Shown here in pieces: positions 5,564-7,021 of a DNA stretch of 7,021 nt. The notes under the pieces are model-generated. The model was given only the letters and a program-made list of their open reading frames with translations. It was not told the origin of the DNA and searched no databases. This stretch comes from an uncultured bacterium. Its GTDB lineage: Bacteria > Bacillota > Clostridia > Lachnospirales > Lachnospiraceae. Both the position numbers and the translations under genes were made by a program. The stretch spans positions 1 to 7,021 of the forward strand of contig CAMGRE010000126.1 of assembly GCA_946061355.1 (NCBI GenBank), given 5' to 3'. The number at the start of each line of letters is the position of its first letter. The stretch's first letter is position 1.

Positions 5564-6586
5564 ATGAATGATGATGTTTTGATACTTGCAATTGAGAGCT
5601 CCTGTGATGAGACGGCAGCTTCCGTGGTCAGAAACGGCCGGGGAGTTCTCTCTAACGTGATTTTCTCCCAGATTGAACTTCACAAATTATACGGAGGCGT
5701 GGTTCCGGAGATCGCGTCCAGGAAACATATCGAGAAGATCAATCAGGTGATAGAAGAGGCACTGACGGAAGCGAAAGTGACACTGCAGGATATTACCGCG
5801 ATCGCGGTGACCTATGGGCCGGGTCTCGTAGGTGCGCTGCTGGTGGGCGTGTCGGCAGCCAAAGCGATCAGTTTTGCAACGGGTCTGCCGTTAATCGGAG
5901 TGCACCATATTGAAGGGCACATCAGCGCCAACTTTATTGAGAATAAGGATCTGGAACCTCCTTTCGTCTGTCTGGTGGTTTCCGGCGGACATACGCACCT
6001 TGTGGTAGTGAAGGACTATGGCGAGTACGAGATCATCGGGCGTACCAGGGATGATGCGGCGGGAGAGGCGTTTGACAAGGTCGCGCGCGCCATCGGACTG
6101 GGATATCCCGGAGGTCCCAAGATTGACAAATTGTCCAGAGAGGGAAATCCGGATGCCATCCATTTCCCCAGAGCCAAGGTGGAGGAGTCGGTCTATGACT
6201 TCAGCTTCAGCGGGTTGAAATCCTCGGTGTTAAATTATCTCAATTCCTGCGAGATGAAAGGGGAAGAGGTAAACCGTGCGGATGTGGCGGCTTCTTTCCA
6301 GAAAGCTGTGATCGATGTGCTCGTGGAGCATGGGCTCGACGCCGTGGAGAAATACGGATTTCATGAGTTTGCAATCGCCGGAGGCGTTGCCTCTAATTCT
6401 TCCCTGAGGGAAGCGTTTGAGAAAGAGTGTCAGAAGCGTGGGATTCGTTTCTATCACCCATCCCCCATTTATTGTACGGACAATGCGGCCATGATCGGTG
6501 TGGCAGGCTACTATGAATATATCAAAGGGACGCGCAGCGATCTGACGCTGAATGCTGTCCCGAATCTGAAACTGGGAGAGCGTTAA
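5564..6586 (+). CDS. tsaD: TsaD, tRNA N6-adenosine threonylcarbamoyltransferase
   Basis: TsaD (Gcp/YgjD) is the catalytic subunit that moves the threonylcarbamoyl group from TC-AMP (made by TsaC/Sua5) to N6 of A37 in tRNA, working with TsaB and TsaE. The 340-residue length is typical. Motifs in order are ILAIESSCDETAASVV (7-22), YGGVVPEIASRKH (43-55), the metal pair H115-x3-H119 in HHIEGH, SGGHTHLV (140-147), TRDDAAGEAFDKVAR (161-175), YPGGPKID (181-188), FSFSGLKS (213-220), IAGGVASN (271-278) and the C-terminal CTDNAAMIG (304-312), where D306 is the third metal ligand. All key residues are present. The ribosome-binding site of ATG 5564 is weak (purine-rich GAAAGAAG about 11 bases upstream). 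The stop TAA shares one base with the ispD start. In this genome tsaD is separated from tsaE-tsaB-rimI by three genes. Confidence 0.97.
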   Translation: MNDDVLILAIESSCDETAASVVRNGRGVLSNVIFSQIELHKLYGGVVPEIASRKHIEKINQVIEEALTEAKVTLQDITAIAVTYGPGLVGALLVGVSAAKAISFATGLPLIGVHHIEGHISANFIENKDLEPPFVCLVVSGGHTHLVVVKDYGEYEIIGRTRDDAAGEAFDKVARAIGLGYPGGPKIDKLSREGNPDAIHFPRAKVEESVYDFSFSGLKSSVLNYLNSCEMKGEEVNRADVAASFQKAVIDVLVEHGLDAVEKYGFHEFAIAGGVASNSSLREAFEKECQKRGIRFYHPSPIYCTDNAAMIGVAGYYEYIKGTRSDLTLNAVPNLKLGER

Positions 6587-7021
6587 TGGGAGCGAGAACA
6601 GCAGCGATCGTACTGGCGGCGGGACGCGGCAGTCGCATGCAAAGCAAGATTCAGAAGCAGTATCTTCTGTTAAAAGAAAAACCGGTGTTGTACTATTCCC
6701 TGAAAGCGTTTGAGGAGAGTTTTATCGATGAGATCATCCTTGTGACAGGGGAAGAGGAGATCGAGTATTGCCGCAAAGAGATCGTGGAGAAGTATGCATT
6801 CACAAAAGTGAGTCAAATTGTTGCGGGCGGAAAAGAGCGGTATCACTCCGTGTTCTGCGGTCTGCAGGCGTTGACAGATTGTGATTATGTTTTTATCCAT
6901 GACGGGGCGCGTCCTTTTGTGACGAAACAGATCCTGGAACGCGCTTATAATACGGTACAAAAAGAGCATGCCTGTGTAGTCGGCATGCCCGTAAAGGATA
7001 CGATCAAACTTGCGGATGAGA
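6586..7021 (+). CDS. ispD: IspD, 2-C-methyl-D-erythritol 4-phosphate cytidylyltransferase (N-terminal part)
   Basis: IspD joins CTP and MEP to give CDP-ME, the third step of the MEP route to isopentenyl diphosphate. The frame stays open from ATG 6586 to the window edge, giving 145 residues of an expected 225-235. The nucleotide-binding signature VLAAGRGSRMQSKIQKQY (9-26) aligns with that of E. coli IspD, with R17 and K24 at the positions of the catalytic Arg20 and Lys27. Further motifs are VAGGKERYHSV (79-89), HDGARPF (105-111) and the start of the VKDTIK strand. The start overlaps the tsaD stop by one base (TAATG), with GGGAG at 6574-6578 spaced 7 bases away, so translation is probably coupled. 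The rest of the protein, and whether ispF is fused or adjacent, lies outside the window. Confidence 0.95.
   Translation, partial: MGARTAAIVLAAGRGSRMQSKIQKQYLLLKEKPVLYYSLKAFEESFIDEIILVTGEEEIEYCRKEIVEKYAFTKVSQIVAGGKERYHSVFCGLQALTDCDYVFIHDGARPFVTKQILERAYNTVQKEHACVVGMPVKDTIKLADE

Noticed and set aside
6871..6899. Consensus TTGACA inside ispD with TATCCA 17 bases on
   Set aside because: The -10 matches only three of six bases and lies within coding sequence with no downstream start in view.
6670..6969. Minus-strand 99-codon frame near the right edge
   Set aside because: It is antisense to ispD, whose frame is open to the window end and carries clear cytidylyltransferase motifs.
6966..6988. 7-bp inverted repeat GCATGCC/GGCATGC in ispD
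   Set aside because: It is within range of chance, is based on a self-palindromic hexamer, lies in coding sequence and has no T-tract.

Overview
The window reads as chromosomal DNA of a Gram-positive anaerobe of the Clostridia, most likely the Lachnospiraceae. The evidence is moderate GC content (about half by eye), strong GGAGG-type ribosome-binding sites, tight co-directional gene packing, and the company kept by the t6A genes. The species call is inference from family resemblance. All ten genes lie on the + strand; eight are complete and one is cut at each edge. There is no RNA gene, CRISPR array, insertion sequence or phage gene.

Region 1 (1-1390) is the end of an efflux operon: the last 50 codons of an HlyD/MacA-type membrane fusion adaptor, then a complete MacB-like ABC permease. 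The ATPase is not in view. No terminator is visible after the permease.

Region 2 (1391-1942) starts with a promoter that has a perfect TATAAT -10 box, followed by a small two-helix membrane protein of the YcxB type. Its coding sequence contains an unusually long RNA hairpin.

Region 3 (1983-7021) is a housekeeping cluster: tsaE, tsaB and rimI, then a small CxxC/CxxC protein, rnz (RNase Z), a membrane-anchored protein of unknown role, tsaD and the first part of ispD. TsaE, TsaB and TsaD are three of the four bacterial proteins that make N6-threonylcarbamoyladenosine (t6A) at tRNA position 37. The fourth (TsaC/Sua5) is not here. RNase Z matures tRNA 3' ends, so the cluster joins tRNA processing and tRNA modification. 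RimI is an N-alpha-acetyltransferase often encoded beside tsaB, and IspD belongs to the MEP isoprenoid pathway.

Most genes in region 3 overlap or sit within about 40 bases of each other, so they are probably co-transcribed. The one larger gap (3672-3745) holds a candidate extended -10 promoter. Start sites were revised for tsaB, the CxxC protein and rnz on the basis of Shine-Dalgarno positions. I see no clear new defence or mobile system. The most interesting items are an RNA hairpin that would cover the rnz ribosome-binding site, the intragenic hairpin in the YcxB-like gene, and two uncharacterised genes inserted into the t6A cluster.
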